Shown piece by piece: positions 46,690-57,116 of a stretch of 64,000 nucleotides of DNA (the stretch's first letter is position 1; each line of letters begins with the position of its first letter). The notes under the pieces are model-generated. The model was not told where the DNA came from. It searched no databases and saw nothing but the letters and a program-made list of their open reading frames with translations. Made by a program: the position numbers and the translations under genes. The DNA is from Lepas anatifera (lineage: Eukaryota > Arthropoda > Thecostraca > Lepadidae), in the NCBI GenBank assembly GCA_034440635.1, contig JAOTON010000198.1:558001-622000 (forward strand), read 5' to 3'.

Positions 46690-47420
46690 CCCTCGGCCTG
46701 ATGGCGGTGTTTGAATACCCCCCTCGGATTTTTTTAGGCGGCACGAAAAAAACGGCGGCGCAAAGCGCCACCGTACTTGGCACAACTTATACGTGATCAA
46801 TTCTGCAACTTTTCCCACAGTTTTAAGGTTGGGTCATCTCAGGTCAGGTTACCAGTACAAGTCAAGCGATCTCACCTCTAAAAAAGCTTAAGGTGACGTA
46901 AGAAGGAAAGGGCGAATTATTGAATTGAAACTTATACCACATAATGGACCCACCGAGCAATACAAAATATATTCCGGGATATTTAATATTGATGACTTAG
47001 GGTCAGGTACGGATCGTGACCTCTCCCTTGGAAATGCATGGGGAAACGGAGGTTGGCCGAAAAATTGATTTATTTCAGTAGATACCGCGTGGGATGCTTT
47101 CATATTCTCCAAATCAAAGTATCCTAGATCCCTTTAGAGGTTCATGTTGGAAGTTTGGACCTGTGACCTCTGAGAGGTCATCTGGAACTACTCAAGGAGG
47201 TTTTCAGAATTGGGTCCATTACTTTGCAGATGGTAAAAAAATTATTTTGATATCATTTCACAAACATCATAATTGCGAGTTGATTGATATGCACATTGCC
47301 CATGCTAGGTTAGATTGGGACCTTGACCTCACCATAGATCAGGTCACTTTTATGTTTTAACTCAGTATAATCATATTATACATCATTCAATTCGCCGCAA
47401 CGAGAGGAAGTGAATGGTGC
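46690..47420 (+). mobile_element. TGACC-rich dispersed repeat, copy 2
   Basis: Left edge TTAA + CCCTCGGCCTGATGGCGG. It shares ordered blocks with 9435-10105 (for example GAGGTCATCTGGAACTACTC) and, inverted, its first 190 bp with 40280-40440 (ACGGCGGCGC...GCC, AAGGTTGGGTCATCTC). About ten GGTCA/TGACC motifs. The right end is not resolved; no inverted terminus or second TTAA was found where expected. Confidence 0.68.
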
Positions 47421-47523
47421 CTAGGGCACATATACCCTCTGCAGCTGCAGCCTCTGCAGCTCCACAGACACTTATCCTATATTTTTACTGCATATTTTAT
47501 GCTTTAGAAGTATGTTTCATAGG

Positions 47524-47731
47524 TACAGGGTGACCCAAAAAAACAGTTGGAGCACATCTTGAAGCGCTAGTAAAAAACCCAGTTTTTAAGCCAGAGAATT
47601 GAAAGTTGGTGGGTGTTGAGAACATAGCCTTGTCATAATGTGGATGAAGTTTGGTCATGATCGAAATCAAATTTTGGACGTTATTTGACTTTTGGTGATG
47701 ACTGTTTTTTTTTTTTTTGGGTCACCCTGTA
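47524..47731. mobile_element. mariner/Tc1-type MITE
   Basis: A 208-bp element including TA at both ends: TACAGGGTGACCCAAAAAAA on the left, TTTTTTTGGGTCACCCTGTA on the right. TA target duplication and a CAGGG(T)G terminus are typical of Tc1/mariner non-autonomous elements. No coding frame. Confidence 0.88.
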
Positions 47732-49440
47732 CATGCTCAGTATTTAGCCAAATGAAAGTTTGACATTCCCTATAGGGCTGGGGTTTAAGTTTCTATCTCT
47801 GGATGTGGAGTACCTCTTATTTGTCACATTAGGCAGTGCAACATAGTTCCATGTCTTTAAGGGAGTGTACTGCACAGTGTTTATAAACAATGGTTCTCTT
47901 AACTCTGTCGTAATCGACAGTTTTCAGATTTGGGCGCCCCCAATCGAAAAATCGAAAATCCACGTTATTATGGTGGATCGATTAATAGTGCCCTCATTAG
48001 ACAAAAAACCGTTGCCTGCAACTTTTGGGCTTCACCATAAAATTTTAAATGCCGTGGTATGACGTATGAAAGGTGAAATGCGTTAATACATGGAAATTTT
48101 TGAGTCCCAAATTAGGTTTAGTGCCTTCTCACCATCCAGCATGGAACAAGGCAGCACGTGCTTCCCTCTTCTGGTATATTATCTGGTTTTAATTCGGCAG
48201 CGCTCTCATTACTTCACACTCGCTATAACTCGTCCGACGGGGAAGGTTTAGTTTTATGTACCAACGTCTCTCTCCTCTCCTTCTGTCGGTTACCATCGGG
48301 CGGGGCCCACTCCTTTTCGCTCGGCAGAAACCTCCTGACTTCCAAAATATGGCTAGTAATGCTTGAAAAGGATCATGCTAATACATTTCTTGGCTTATGG
48401 TTTAAGTTCTATCATTCTCATGGAGAAATTGCTGCTGAATTTCTCGCTATACAAGTGAACGTGCCTCCACCAATCAACAGCTGCCATCCGCTGGATGCCG
48501 ATTGCCCGCGGGACACAGAGGTTAGAAAGGTCACGCCGCTGGGCGCCGCTGGCGCCGAGTTCAAGCTTCGGTGGGGAGAGGTTGCGTGGCGGATTATAAA
48601 ACGTACGTGTATGGTGTTGAGAATGGTGGTCGTTCTGCCTGCTGTTGGACTGAGAGAGCAGAACAAATGTAGGAGACATTCTGTGCACATGGGTGGATGT
48701 GTGGGTTAGCCTAATTTGGTCTAGAAAATTGGTACACAGGTACGAGCGTCGGGCACAGAATTAACCGGACAAATCGCCCAAACGAGACACTTGTGACGTT
48801 TTCCCTCAGTTTAAGCCGGAGCGATCCCAAGCGGTTATTATCGCATTCCGAGAAGTGACAATTAATTAAGCACCCAACAAGCCATCTCCAATTGAAGTAA
48901 GGCTCCAAGAGTTAAAACTCTGTTATGTGGAGACACCTCAAGAAACACTAGCGGTGCCTATCCGATTCCAGGAGCTTATCGGCATGTCTCTAGGTAGTGG
49001 GTAAGACACAGCAATATTGGTACACGAATCGGTTGAGGCAAATCGAGAGACAGTGAGAGCGACAGAGAAATGACTGGGCAACATGTTTTGTTGCTTGCTT
49101 AATTTTTTATAATTTTATTTAAGAAATACAACATATTCTTTTAAGCTACCTGCATGCTCGGTTTTTAGATGTTTGTAAATAATGTTAAATCTGATATTCT
49201 GAAACAACCTATTATGCGATCCGTCCCAGCATTACACTCTGAGGTACTAGCGCTTTCCTTCGAACCAAGATTTTGAACAAATGACTGTTCAAACTGTTCT
49301 TGCATATTGCTTTGGTTGTGAGCGTGTATAGCAAACAGTAAAAGTGTAAATAAGCCTACAGAAATGCCTCGAAACATCAATTTTCCCAAAACCCTACAGA
49401 TGTGTGCCACATACTTCTTGACGCAAGCTGTGCCATTTGC
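47732..49440. other. No gene recognised
   Basis: The frame 48158-48709 (183 codons) is the longest non-repeat frame without homology I can name; overlapping minus-strand frames of about 90-97 codons make chance openness likely. It contains no recognisable domain, signal or repeat. Confidence 0.45.
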
Positions 49441-49446
49441 GGCTTA

Positions 49447-49506
49447 GCACTGTGGATTGCGGAATGGTCTGGAAATCGAAAGAATGTGTGTTCGAGACCC
49501 AGTTGC
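49447..49506 (+). other. Degenerate tRNA-like sequence
   Basis: GCACTG at the 5' end pairs with CAGTTGC at the 3' end (one missing base), and GTGTTCGAGACC matches a B-box. Only about 60 nt, so the D-arm region is lost. Possibly a SINE head remnant. Confidence 0.25.
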
Positions 49507-50230
49507 AGCATGCGCTCTTACCCTTTATCGGGGAGTTTTGCGATTGAATATAGCATTTTCTCAGTCAACTTACTGTTTAGGATTCTCTGTAAAGATTCTG
49601 ATAACTTTACCGAGTCAAAAAATAAAGCTGCCTCTTTACCCCTATTCCTGTCAAGGGGGGATTGAGGAGGGGACACTCAGTGAGGAGACTCTCAACATTA
49701 TTTATCATCGTAGGAGACAGTCCAGACATTTTTCAGGTCTCTGGGGCTAGGTGTTTGTGCAGTGTGCGTAGTCGATATCACTGGAAAACGTTAGTGTGAG
49801 TTCATTAAATGAGTTCGGTATGGGAATACGCTTGGCGGGTAAAATTTCAGGTACCAATTTAGAATCCTTAGTATTTTGCAGCATCAGGGTAAATGATGCA
49901 GCTTTTCATTTTTTCATCGATAAACACTTATTGTCAATACAACACACACGGTACATGTGACATACGCGACTAGCTGACTTTTTACGTGTGTGCAATACTA
50001 GAAGTTTAAACTGATAAAATGGCTATCTGAGGCGGAGGCATAAGTAGCTCTGAGCGCTCAAACAAGGAGGGTCCAAGGCAAATCACAGGATGCGCGAGAA
50101 AATTGACTGAGTAGGTATGCATATTTTAATGGCATTAACATCGCTGTATTCCTTTATCCTTTAGCATGGGCCACTTCCCTGTCCAGTCTTTTGATGCTTC
50201 CGCCACCCAGCCTACAGGCAGCCAGAAGTC

Positions 50231-51138
50231 GATTTACGGACCAAAGTTCGTATGGCTAAAGTACGTATAGATAAACTATGCCAATTCCAACTATGCGTAT
50301 TCCAAAAGTACGTACGCAAAATTACGTATGCAAAAATACGTAAGCAAGTGTACATAATAAATGCATAGGCTGGGGGTGTGTTCGAGGCAGGTACCTAATT
50401 GTGGGAGAGGCTCAAGCCCCTAGGCCACCTTAAATGTGATCATAGACAGTGGCGTCGCCACAGATTTTCAGGTGGGAGGGCCGGCGCCAGGGGGGGGAGC
50501 TGGGCCTCTTGATGAAGCCCTATGTTCACGCAAACGTGGCATTTTCAATAGTATGTCCAGCCAAAAGCGGGGGGCTGGCCCCTCCCCGCCACTTTCCGAG
50601 AGTGGGAGGGCCCGGTCCCCCAGGGCCCCCGGTGGCGACACCCCTGGTCAGTGGTCGTAGATATCCACCACTGCGCTCAAGCTATTTGAAAGCCCGGCGA
50701 GATATGGGCAGGTGATTGATTACCTCTGTACTTGGTGCCGTGTAATTTTCTATGCGTTTTTTTTCATTGCGAATATTCTACCTCTAGGAACCTTACTCTT
50801 ACGAATTTGTGTCGTTACGAAACATTTTATCCCTACGAGTATTTTGCTCCTACATACTTTATCTCACACGAACTTTTTCCATACGACCTTTTTATATCAC
50901 GAACATTTTACCCCTACGTACTTTAACCCGTACGAACTTTTTTCCATACGAACTTTTTACGTTGCTAAAATTTTACCCCTACGTACTTAAACCCATACGA
51001 ACTTTTCCATACGAACTTTTTACATTACGATTATTATACACGTACGTACTTTATCTATACGTACTTTAGCCATACGTACTTTTGCGTACGTACTTTATGC
51101 ATACGAACTTCTGCCCTACGTACTTTGGTCTGCAACCC
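50231..51138. mobile_element. Foldback-like element with arms of TACGTA-type units
   Basis: The left arm (50231 to about 50360) has about eight units such as AAAGTTCGTATGG, AAAGTACGTATAGATAA and AAAAGTACGTACGC. The right arm (about 50740-51138) has more than twenty units in the opposite orientation (TACGTACTTT, ATACGAACTTTT). The outermost arms match best: ACCAAAGT-CGTATGGCTAAAG against CTTTAGCCATACG...ACTTTGGT. The direct repeat CCAGAAGTC lies at 50222-50230 and 51139-51147, a candidate 9-bp target duplication. Long inverted repeats built from short tandem units plus a 9-bp duplication are the classical description of Foldback elements (now placed near MuDR). The loop carries a hAT-like MITE and no transposase. 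Confidence 0.82.
50447..50646. mobile_element. hAT-like MITE nested in the Foldback-like loop
   Basis: Left end CAGTGGCGTCGCCAC; right end read inwards CAGGGGTGTCGCCACC. The internal G/C-runs are complementary. Flanks match only 4 of 8, so the target duplication is not convincing. Confidence 0.7.
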
Positions 51139-51147
51139 CCAGAAGTC

Positions 51148-51697
51148 ACTGTGCACTGCCGTCTAAACATGATTGTCCAACTTTCTATTTTGAGGCACAA
51201 AAACTAGTTTGTATGGTACAATACTCCGCTGCTTATCTCCCGGATGACGTCGCGTTCCTGGTAAGTTATGGTTTATTAATGTCATTTGTTTTTTTCATTA
51301 GACTTAAACATTCATTCAGCACTCAGCTTTCGAATTATACCTAATTTGTCGTAACTGGGGCAGTGAGTGACCTCACAATAAATGCCAGGTATTGCAAATG
51401 GTGAATCTTGATAAAAGAAATACTTTTTATATTTTTATTTTTCTGTCCAGAAATTTTGTCTTGACCGAAAGAGTACAACACACGGAAATTTTGGTACCAG
51501 GATAGGTGAGGACAATTATTAACATCAAACAATGTCAGATAATTATTTCGAGTGGCGGTAGCTTTTGAACAGCTAGGTTTCTAAATATGTTCAAAATTTT
51601 TAAAGTGACATTGTAAAATCTTGTTAGTACGGTACATGTCAGTGAAAACTATAGCTGAACAGTTTTGAATAGTGATGGGTTGTTGCTTGGACCTTAA
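51148..51697. other. No gene recognised
   Basis: AT-rich, no supported feature. Confidence 0.5.
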
Positions 51698-52520
51698 CCC
51701 ATCACCGCCTGGGAGGTCCGATCTGGCCGCCCTCGGTTTTTTCGCAAATGATTCTGAGCCGATTTAGATGAGCCCCGCGTCGCTTTGCAGGCCTTTATGG
51801 ATATCAATTCGAAAATTTTTGATAACGAATTTAAATCAGGTAGGTCAGGTCAACGGGTTGTGACGGCATTGCTAGGCTCGTGTAGGGAAATTCCGTTTTT
51901 CTAAAATGTGGCTGACAAAACCAGGGTGTAACTCGGCTTCTACCAGAGTTCGATAAAGTTTCTAAATATTGTTCGAAAGTTCTTGAAAAATATGCATGCT
52001 GTCATCCATTTTGAGGTTAGATCGATACCAAGGTCACCGATTTCACGGTTTGCGAAGTTGTTTGTGCCTATAAATTTTGAACCACACAAGATAAAATCCT
52101 AAATTTGGTATCATAGTAATGAGCATGACCCAAGGATTAAACACAGTATGCAAATGACCTTGAAAGGTTATTATTTAACCTTGAACTAAGGCCAAAGTCA
52201 TAGTGTGACCTTATAAGGTCATGCCGCGTAGCATTTAAATCCTTAAGTCAAGACCAATACACCGATGAAATTTTTTTCTAGGTCTCTCGTTCCCGAGGTG
52301 TAAGACATTTTCTAAATGAGTCAAAATTTGACCGATTTTGGTCCACTGTAACGCCACTGGTCAACGGATACGCTTCAAACTTGGATCCAAAGTGGAAAAG
52401 GGTAAGGTGTTTCCAGCGCCGTTTTAATTTTTCCGTACCACCTCTGGTTCCCTAGATCGTAGGGGATCCCACCATACCCCAGGCGGTGGTGTGTATGAAA
52501 AGAGCCCAGGCGGTGCCGGG
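51698..52520. mobile_element. TTAA-flanked element with CCCAGGCGGTG termini
   Basis: TTAA (51694-51697) then CCCATCACCGCCTGGG; at the right CCCAGGCGGTGCCGGG then TTAA (52521-52524). The motif CCCAGGCGGTG occurs twice at the right end about 30 bp apart, and a diverged version is repeated at the left. This split-site arrangement with TTAA duplication is piggyBac-like. The 823-bp interior has no transposase frame and is again rich in GGTCA/TGACC motifs (for example GTGACCTTATAAGGTCAT). Confidence 0.92.
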
Positions 52521-52524
52521 TTAA

Positions 52525-53348
52525 TGAACAGTGCCATATAAGGGTGTAAATTTATATACCTTTGGAGCCCGAGCACCTGTAATGAAATATTAATTCAGTG
52601 TTAAAATATCCTTTAAATTGTATCATTAATCATTTTCGGAATTCAAAGGACTGTGTGATGGCTAAAACAAAAATAAAATTGTGTTTTATCCTTTCATGTG
52701 GCGGTCATTTACTTCTTTCCAAATTTGGGCACCCCAATGATTTTTGGAAATCCACACCCCTGCTTATGGAGAAAAATGGGAAGGGATCCTTTTCAGTAAA
52801 TACAGGATAGATCAAGTTGGAAGTCCTAACATGCATTCTTGCCATGTTCCTGACCATCAAGTTGGGTGTTTGGGTATCTGGTCTCCCAAGCGGCATCTGA
52901 GGACTGTGATTATTTTGCCTAAAACTTTGCACTGTATTGAGATTGGGCTTTTAGGTACCACCACACCTGGTCAACATGTGACCCTGGCCTCGCTTGGGGT
53001 CATGCCGTTTTCTCCATTTGAGCTCACAGACTAAGAAAGGCAGTGCGAGAGCTGGGAGATATCCCAGTCATCGTGACACGTGGGGTAGACAAGGGTGTAG
53101 TTTTGTGGCTCTGGATTACGTTGACTATTTTCATAAAGTGAAAGTTGTACTTTCAGATATGTCATACGGGATATAGAAGAAAACTTGGAAAGATACGCAA
53201 GGACCAAACTTCAGCGTTGAAGAGTAAGTAAAACAAACTTATTGAGGTAGCCAATGCCGAAGCTGGTGGGGGTTCACTTCAACAAAATAGTGGAGAGCTT
53301 ACCGCTGGATATTTATACGGTGACATCAGATCTCATTAAGCCAACAAA
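52525..53348. other. No gene recognised
   Basis: Three overlapping frames (60-96 codons) without recognisable motifs. Confidence 0.45.
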
Positions 53349-53402
53349 TATTGTTGGGGCTTATCGACGCACCAGCTACCAGGGTTATAAGGCGTCACCA
53401 TA
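53349..53402 (-). mobile_element. Truncated SINE body fragment
   Basis: TTGGGGCTTATCGACGCACC then AGGGTTATAAGGCGTCACC matches the 3' half of the SINE body at 42541-42595. The head is absent or unrecognisable in the following 120 bp. Confidence 0.65.
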
Positions 53403-53534
53403 AAGCCACCAATCTTAGAGCAGGCATATCATATCGCAGATTCCAGCCCCTAACTACCGTAATGCTAAGAAGCTGAACAGCGTCACCACCCCGTACATTT
53501 CCGGTGAATATGCCCGAGCCAGTCAAGGAACTCG

Positions 53535-54354
53535 TACAGGGTGTTTCAGAAGGAATGCTATTTTTAAACATTTAGTAAAGGACTAAAATCCCTCAAAGCC
53601 ATCGAAAAAACGGTCATTTTAATGGTGCATTGTGGGACATTTAAAAAAAAGGTTTTATTAGCATCAAGTATTTCCATCCATCTTAAATGTACTCGGAAAA
53701 ATGATGCAAGGAACATAATATATGGCAGCTTATATTCGAGAAAACGGAACTGGCAGCACTCTTAAAAAGCTTGGGCGCAAAAATGGCACGTAAGCATGCA
53801 CATCAAAAGCACAAGTTTCAGTAATATTACAAGTTTACAGTTTTTGGCTCAAGCTATTCTCCGACCTTAAACATGAAAGACTGGATGCAGCAGACACAAC
53901 GCAAAAGACCTCAAGTTGTTCACCGAAGACAAGGGACTTGGGCCAATTGGGGAATGGTTTGCTTGGACCCAAGCTTTCCAAAACATGAGAGGTGTGTTGT
54001 TTTTAGAATTTTAATTGCCAGAGGCAATGTGCGTGCAGACTGTAATGTACCGCAGTTACGATGTAATGGTTGCAGTGTCATTGGCGTGATACTTGTCACG
54101 TGATACGTGCGTGACTTCTGCGAAAATGTTCGACGGAGGCAAAAAATACAGTGTTTTCAACCCATTTGTATGACTGCTTTCAACTAGCAAAACTATAAAA
54201 ACAACTATCAAAATACGTAAAGTCGTAAATGTCCCGAAATTTGCTATCGATTTTTTTTTTTTTGAAAAATGATGTGCAAATCATACCACAAAAACCTACT
54301 TATAACTGTATTCTGATGAATTCCAAAATAGCATTCGTTATGAGACACTCTGTA
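53535..54354. mobile_element. Internally deleted mariner-like element
   Basis: Left end TACAGGGTGTTTCAGAAGG; right end read inwards TACAGAGTGTCTCATAACG; both continue into GAATGCTATTTT. That is an inverted repeat of about 31 bp with five mismatches, bounded by TA. The 820-bp length is below the usual ~1.3 kb of a full mariner. The frame 53873-54103 shows no DDE-type motif I can identify, so it is called non-autonomous. Confidence 0.75.
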
Positions 54355-54376
54355 GATATTCTGCGTCTCAATAAGC

Positions 54377-54709
54377 CAAAAGGAGCTTGATGTTGCCGCC
54401 TTTGATGTAGAGAGTCTTTTAACGAGCGTACCAGTGGAGGGGGCTTTAGATATTATCCTCAAGAACCTGTCTGAAAATGACTACCTCAAAGCACTTAAGC
54501 TCCCACATCGTGCCCATCAGGAGCTTTAGCAGCTGCGTGCCAAGGAATATCCCTTTGGATTCCCGGAGGGTGACCTTTATGTCCAGATCGATGGTGTTGC
54601 TATGGGTTCTCCGCTGGGCCTCCTGTTTGCACAGGCTTACATGGGTGGTGTTGAGAGGGTTGTATTTCAAGGAGAGAATTTGCCGCATCAATTTGTTCGC
54701 TATATCGAC
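54377..54709 (+). pseudogene. Penelope-like element reverse transcriptase fragment
   Basis: In one frame: AAFDVESLLTSVPVEGAL (RT motif A, FDVxSLFTxVP type), a stop at the TAG in QEL*QLR, then YVQIDGVAMGSPLGLLFAQA (motif B, xQxDGVAMGSPLGPxxAN type) and FVRYIDC, where motif C normally reads RYVDD. The sequence then runs directly into a (TA)n tract. The second Asp of the YVDD pair is Cys at the junction. DGVAMGSPLG is diagnostic of Penelope-like RTs. The GIY-YIG domain and the N-terminus are absent. It lies 22 bp right of the mariner-like element. Confidence 0.85.
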
Positions 54710-54711
54710 TG

Positions 54712-54776
54712 TATATATATTATATATATATATATATATATTATATATTATATATATATTATATATATATATATAT
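54712..54776. repeat. (TA)n microsatellite at the end of the Penelope-like fragment
   Basis: TA run with a few TT interruptions. It replaces the Penelope-like coding sequence exactly after the RYID codons and is followed by GGGTCATTCCATGCC, a different sequence type. Confidence 0.95.
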
Positions 54777-55433
54777 GGGTCATTCCATGCCAACTCAACC
54801 AATGGTGTACACGGCACCCCCTCAAATCTCTATGAAATGAGGTGTATGTGGGTTTTTCATAGCCCAGAATCCGAATCCGTGGTCGAAACAGGCCTTGTAC
54901 TCTTAGTTTCGTAGCAACAGTGACGTCAAATTGTGACGTCACTGCATGCTCCGAAACATTCAAAACCTTGTATCTCAAAAAGTTACAAAGATATTTAAAA
55001 TCAAGCAAACGTTTTAGAAAGAGGACGCTTGGTGCATAAAAATTATGGACAAAAATATGTTTTTAATTTTTTTAACCTATAAAAAATGCAAACAAAAAAC
55101 ATAAATTAAAAAATTTTAAAGAGCGAGGACTTTAATTTTCTTGAAATTATTTCATATGAAATCTGCAAGTATTCTTACCCTGGAACGGTACAAAAAACAT
55201 TGGGTATCCGATAACAACATACTGTAACAGCTCGCGTTCTTCACGGGCCTCCCGCCAAACGAGCCCCGGAGCCGCCTCGAGCGCCGCGTCACCCGAGAAG
55301 TGACACGCCCGAAGCGTCGCGTCGGTTTGGAGCTGGGGAGGGGAGGGTGGAGAGACAGGACACGAAAGATCAAGAGCTTTAAGAAATTGTTAACATTGAT
55401 TGTTTATGTATAGGCATTCACTTCATCTACGGG
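54777..55433. other. No gene; paired CRE motifs and a GC-rich patch
   Basis: Two TGACGTCA sites separated by 5 bp lie at about 54920-54940. A GC- and CpG-rich patch of about 100 bp spans 55240-55340. No coding motif. Confidence 0.5.
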
Positions 55434-55952
55434 GCGTTCCAGGACAGATCGACCAGGCACCACCTGGATTATACATAGCATGGTATCAGATTTCGTTCCA
55501 ACTTCGTACACAGGGTTATCAGTGGCGTAGAGTTCAGATTTGAGAATATTTATTTCCTCAAAATACGGGTTTAGGAGTTACAGCTTGCTGAAAATCGTGA
55601 AAACCCGTGTTTTTGACAAAACATGGTGACATACAATCCTTATTTTCTGTGTAGTCCTTCGTTATTGATGTTCATTTAAAAGGTGATTGTATTCAAAATT
55701 TTGTTATCCAGCTTTGAGAATTTAGTTTTTTTATAATTATTTTGAAGTTTTGGAAATTTGTATTCAATTTTTGAAACAATTCTTCTAAGTGTGCCCAGTG
55801 ATTCACCTCAAAATGACCTACAGTAAAAATGTTTCCCTGTGCCTGTGCTTTCAAGTAATATCAAATAAATTTTGCGTTTCTTTAGTTTATCTATGTCTAA
55901 TCAGGCAAAGAGTAAAGCCATGCGTGCGAAAATCGGCCGCCCGCGCCGGCGC
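55434..55952 (+). repeat. Dispersed repeat G, copy 1
   Basis: Shares with the inverted copy at 62212-62723 a series of blocks in order: CGTTCCAG-ACAGATCGACCA, GATTTCGTTCCAA-TTCGT, GAAAATCGTGAAAACC, ACAAAACATGGTGA-ATACAA, and finally CCATGC(G/A)(T/C)GC with AAAATCGGC(C/T)GCCCG. No coding frame or sharp termini found. Confidence 0.85.
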
Positions 55953-57028
55953 CCCCCCACCGATAGGCGACTGGCACTTCGGCCAACCGACGACACGCAC
56001 GCGTGTGGTGCTCAGCAGAGACTATGGGTTTAACGTTTGTTGGCAGGGAAACATGCATCTACATAAGCACATGGTATTGTGGAAGTTTTCATAAGGTAAG
56101 GGTGTGCTGTTGACAAAAATATTCCCTAGTCTCTCTTTTTCTTTCATCTTTTGTTTTCGGCTTCAGTAAGGTTTCATTAAGAGTAAGGAAAGCCAACAAC
56201 ATACGTTATAAAGCATGCGTTTTGAAGCAAGGTGGAATCAATATTATTCAGGTCCTGGGTGGAAGCGAATTCATAGCTAAAGGGCTGTGTTATGACAGTA
56301 GTATATTAGATTTAGTGGCATTTGGTTCGGTTCACCAGCAGAGGAGGCAGAGGAGGCTGAATCAATGTACCAAAATACAGCTTTAATTTCTATCGAGGCA
56401 TGAAAGTGACCTACTTTGGTTCACAGTTTGGAAGGACGTTCCCCCTTGACGTTTACCACTTCGGTTCTGAAGTAAAATGGCAAAGCCCAAGCACATCCTA
56501 TTATGTTTCGAAAACGGTAATAAGAAATTAAAAGCGCAATGCGAAGAATAAACCAGCTTCAAAGGATCAGTTCAACCAAAAGCCTTTCTGTTCTGACGGT
56601 AGTCCCCGTCCAGCAGCGGCAGTACATGGGAAACATCGACTTCGGCTGAAACTGTAGAGGCCCCCAGTGAGTCAGTCAATGATGATTGTGTCTCCGCTGC
56701 GAGCAGCTCTTCAGTAACTTCATCCGGCTGCTTTCTGGTTCTTCTTGAGCAATTACGATATTTTCCGAATTTAAATTTACTCTGTCTTGTAAGAAGGCGT
56801 TTTTTGCGGAGAACACTCGACGGTGTCAGCACCAGAGGTTCTATTTTTGGTCCCGGCGTCCCGGAGTCGGGACCGGATGCTGGGCCCGGCCAAGACTTTG
56901 CCGGTATCAACTGGGTCTGTACCGGGACCGTGCCCAGACCTCTAAGGATTGGAGAGCGTGATGGTCTTAACTAGGACCTGTGTTCCTTAGGGCCCATATC
57001 AGATTGATATTAATATTGTCTTAATCTT
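55953..57028. other. No gene called; minus-strand 112-codon frame at 56572-56910
   Basis: The minus frame 56572-56910 has a Lys/Arg-rich middle and an acidic, Ser-rich C-terminal half and lacks a known domain. Its start lies in a GC-rich block with repeated TCCCGGCG/GGGACCG words (56840-56945), and a similar block in inverse orientation lies at 57455-57550. Confidence 0.35.
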
Positions 57029-57116
57029 AATTGGTTAAAAATCAACTAAGAAGTTAATTTTAACAAATTAACTAAACCAACTAAAAAGTTAATTTTTAAC
57101 CAGTTAAGTTAGTTTT
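57029..57116. repeat. AT-rich palindrome
   Basis: TTGGTTAAAAAT (from 57030) and ATTTTTAACCAG (to about 57112) are near-perfect complements, with AACTAA-AAGTTAATTTT repeated between them. Able to form a long AT-rich hairpin. Confidence 0.8.

Noticed and set aside
48158..48709. 183-codon plus-strand frame
   Set aside because: No domain, signal peptide or splice context; antisense frames are almost as long, so chance openness is likely.
53873..54103. Frame inside the mariner-like element as a transposase remnant
   Set aside because: No helix-turn-helix or DDE/D signature could be identified in it or in neighbouring frames.
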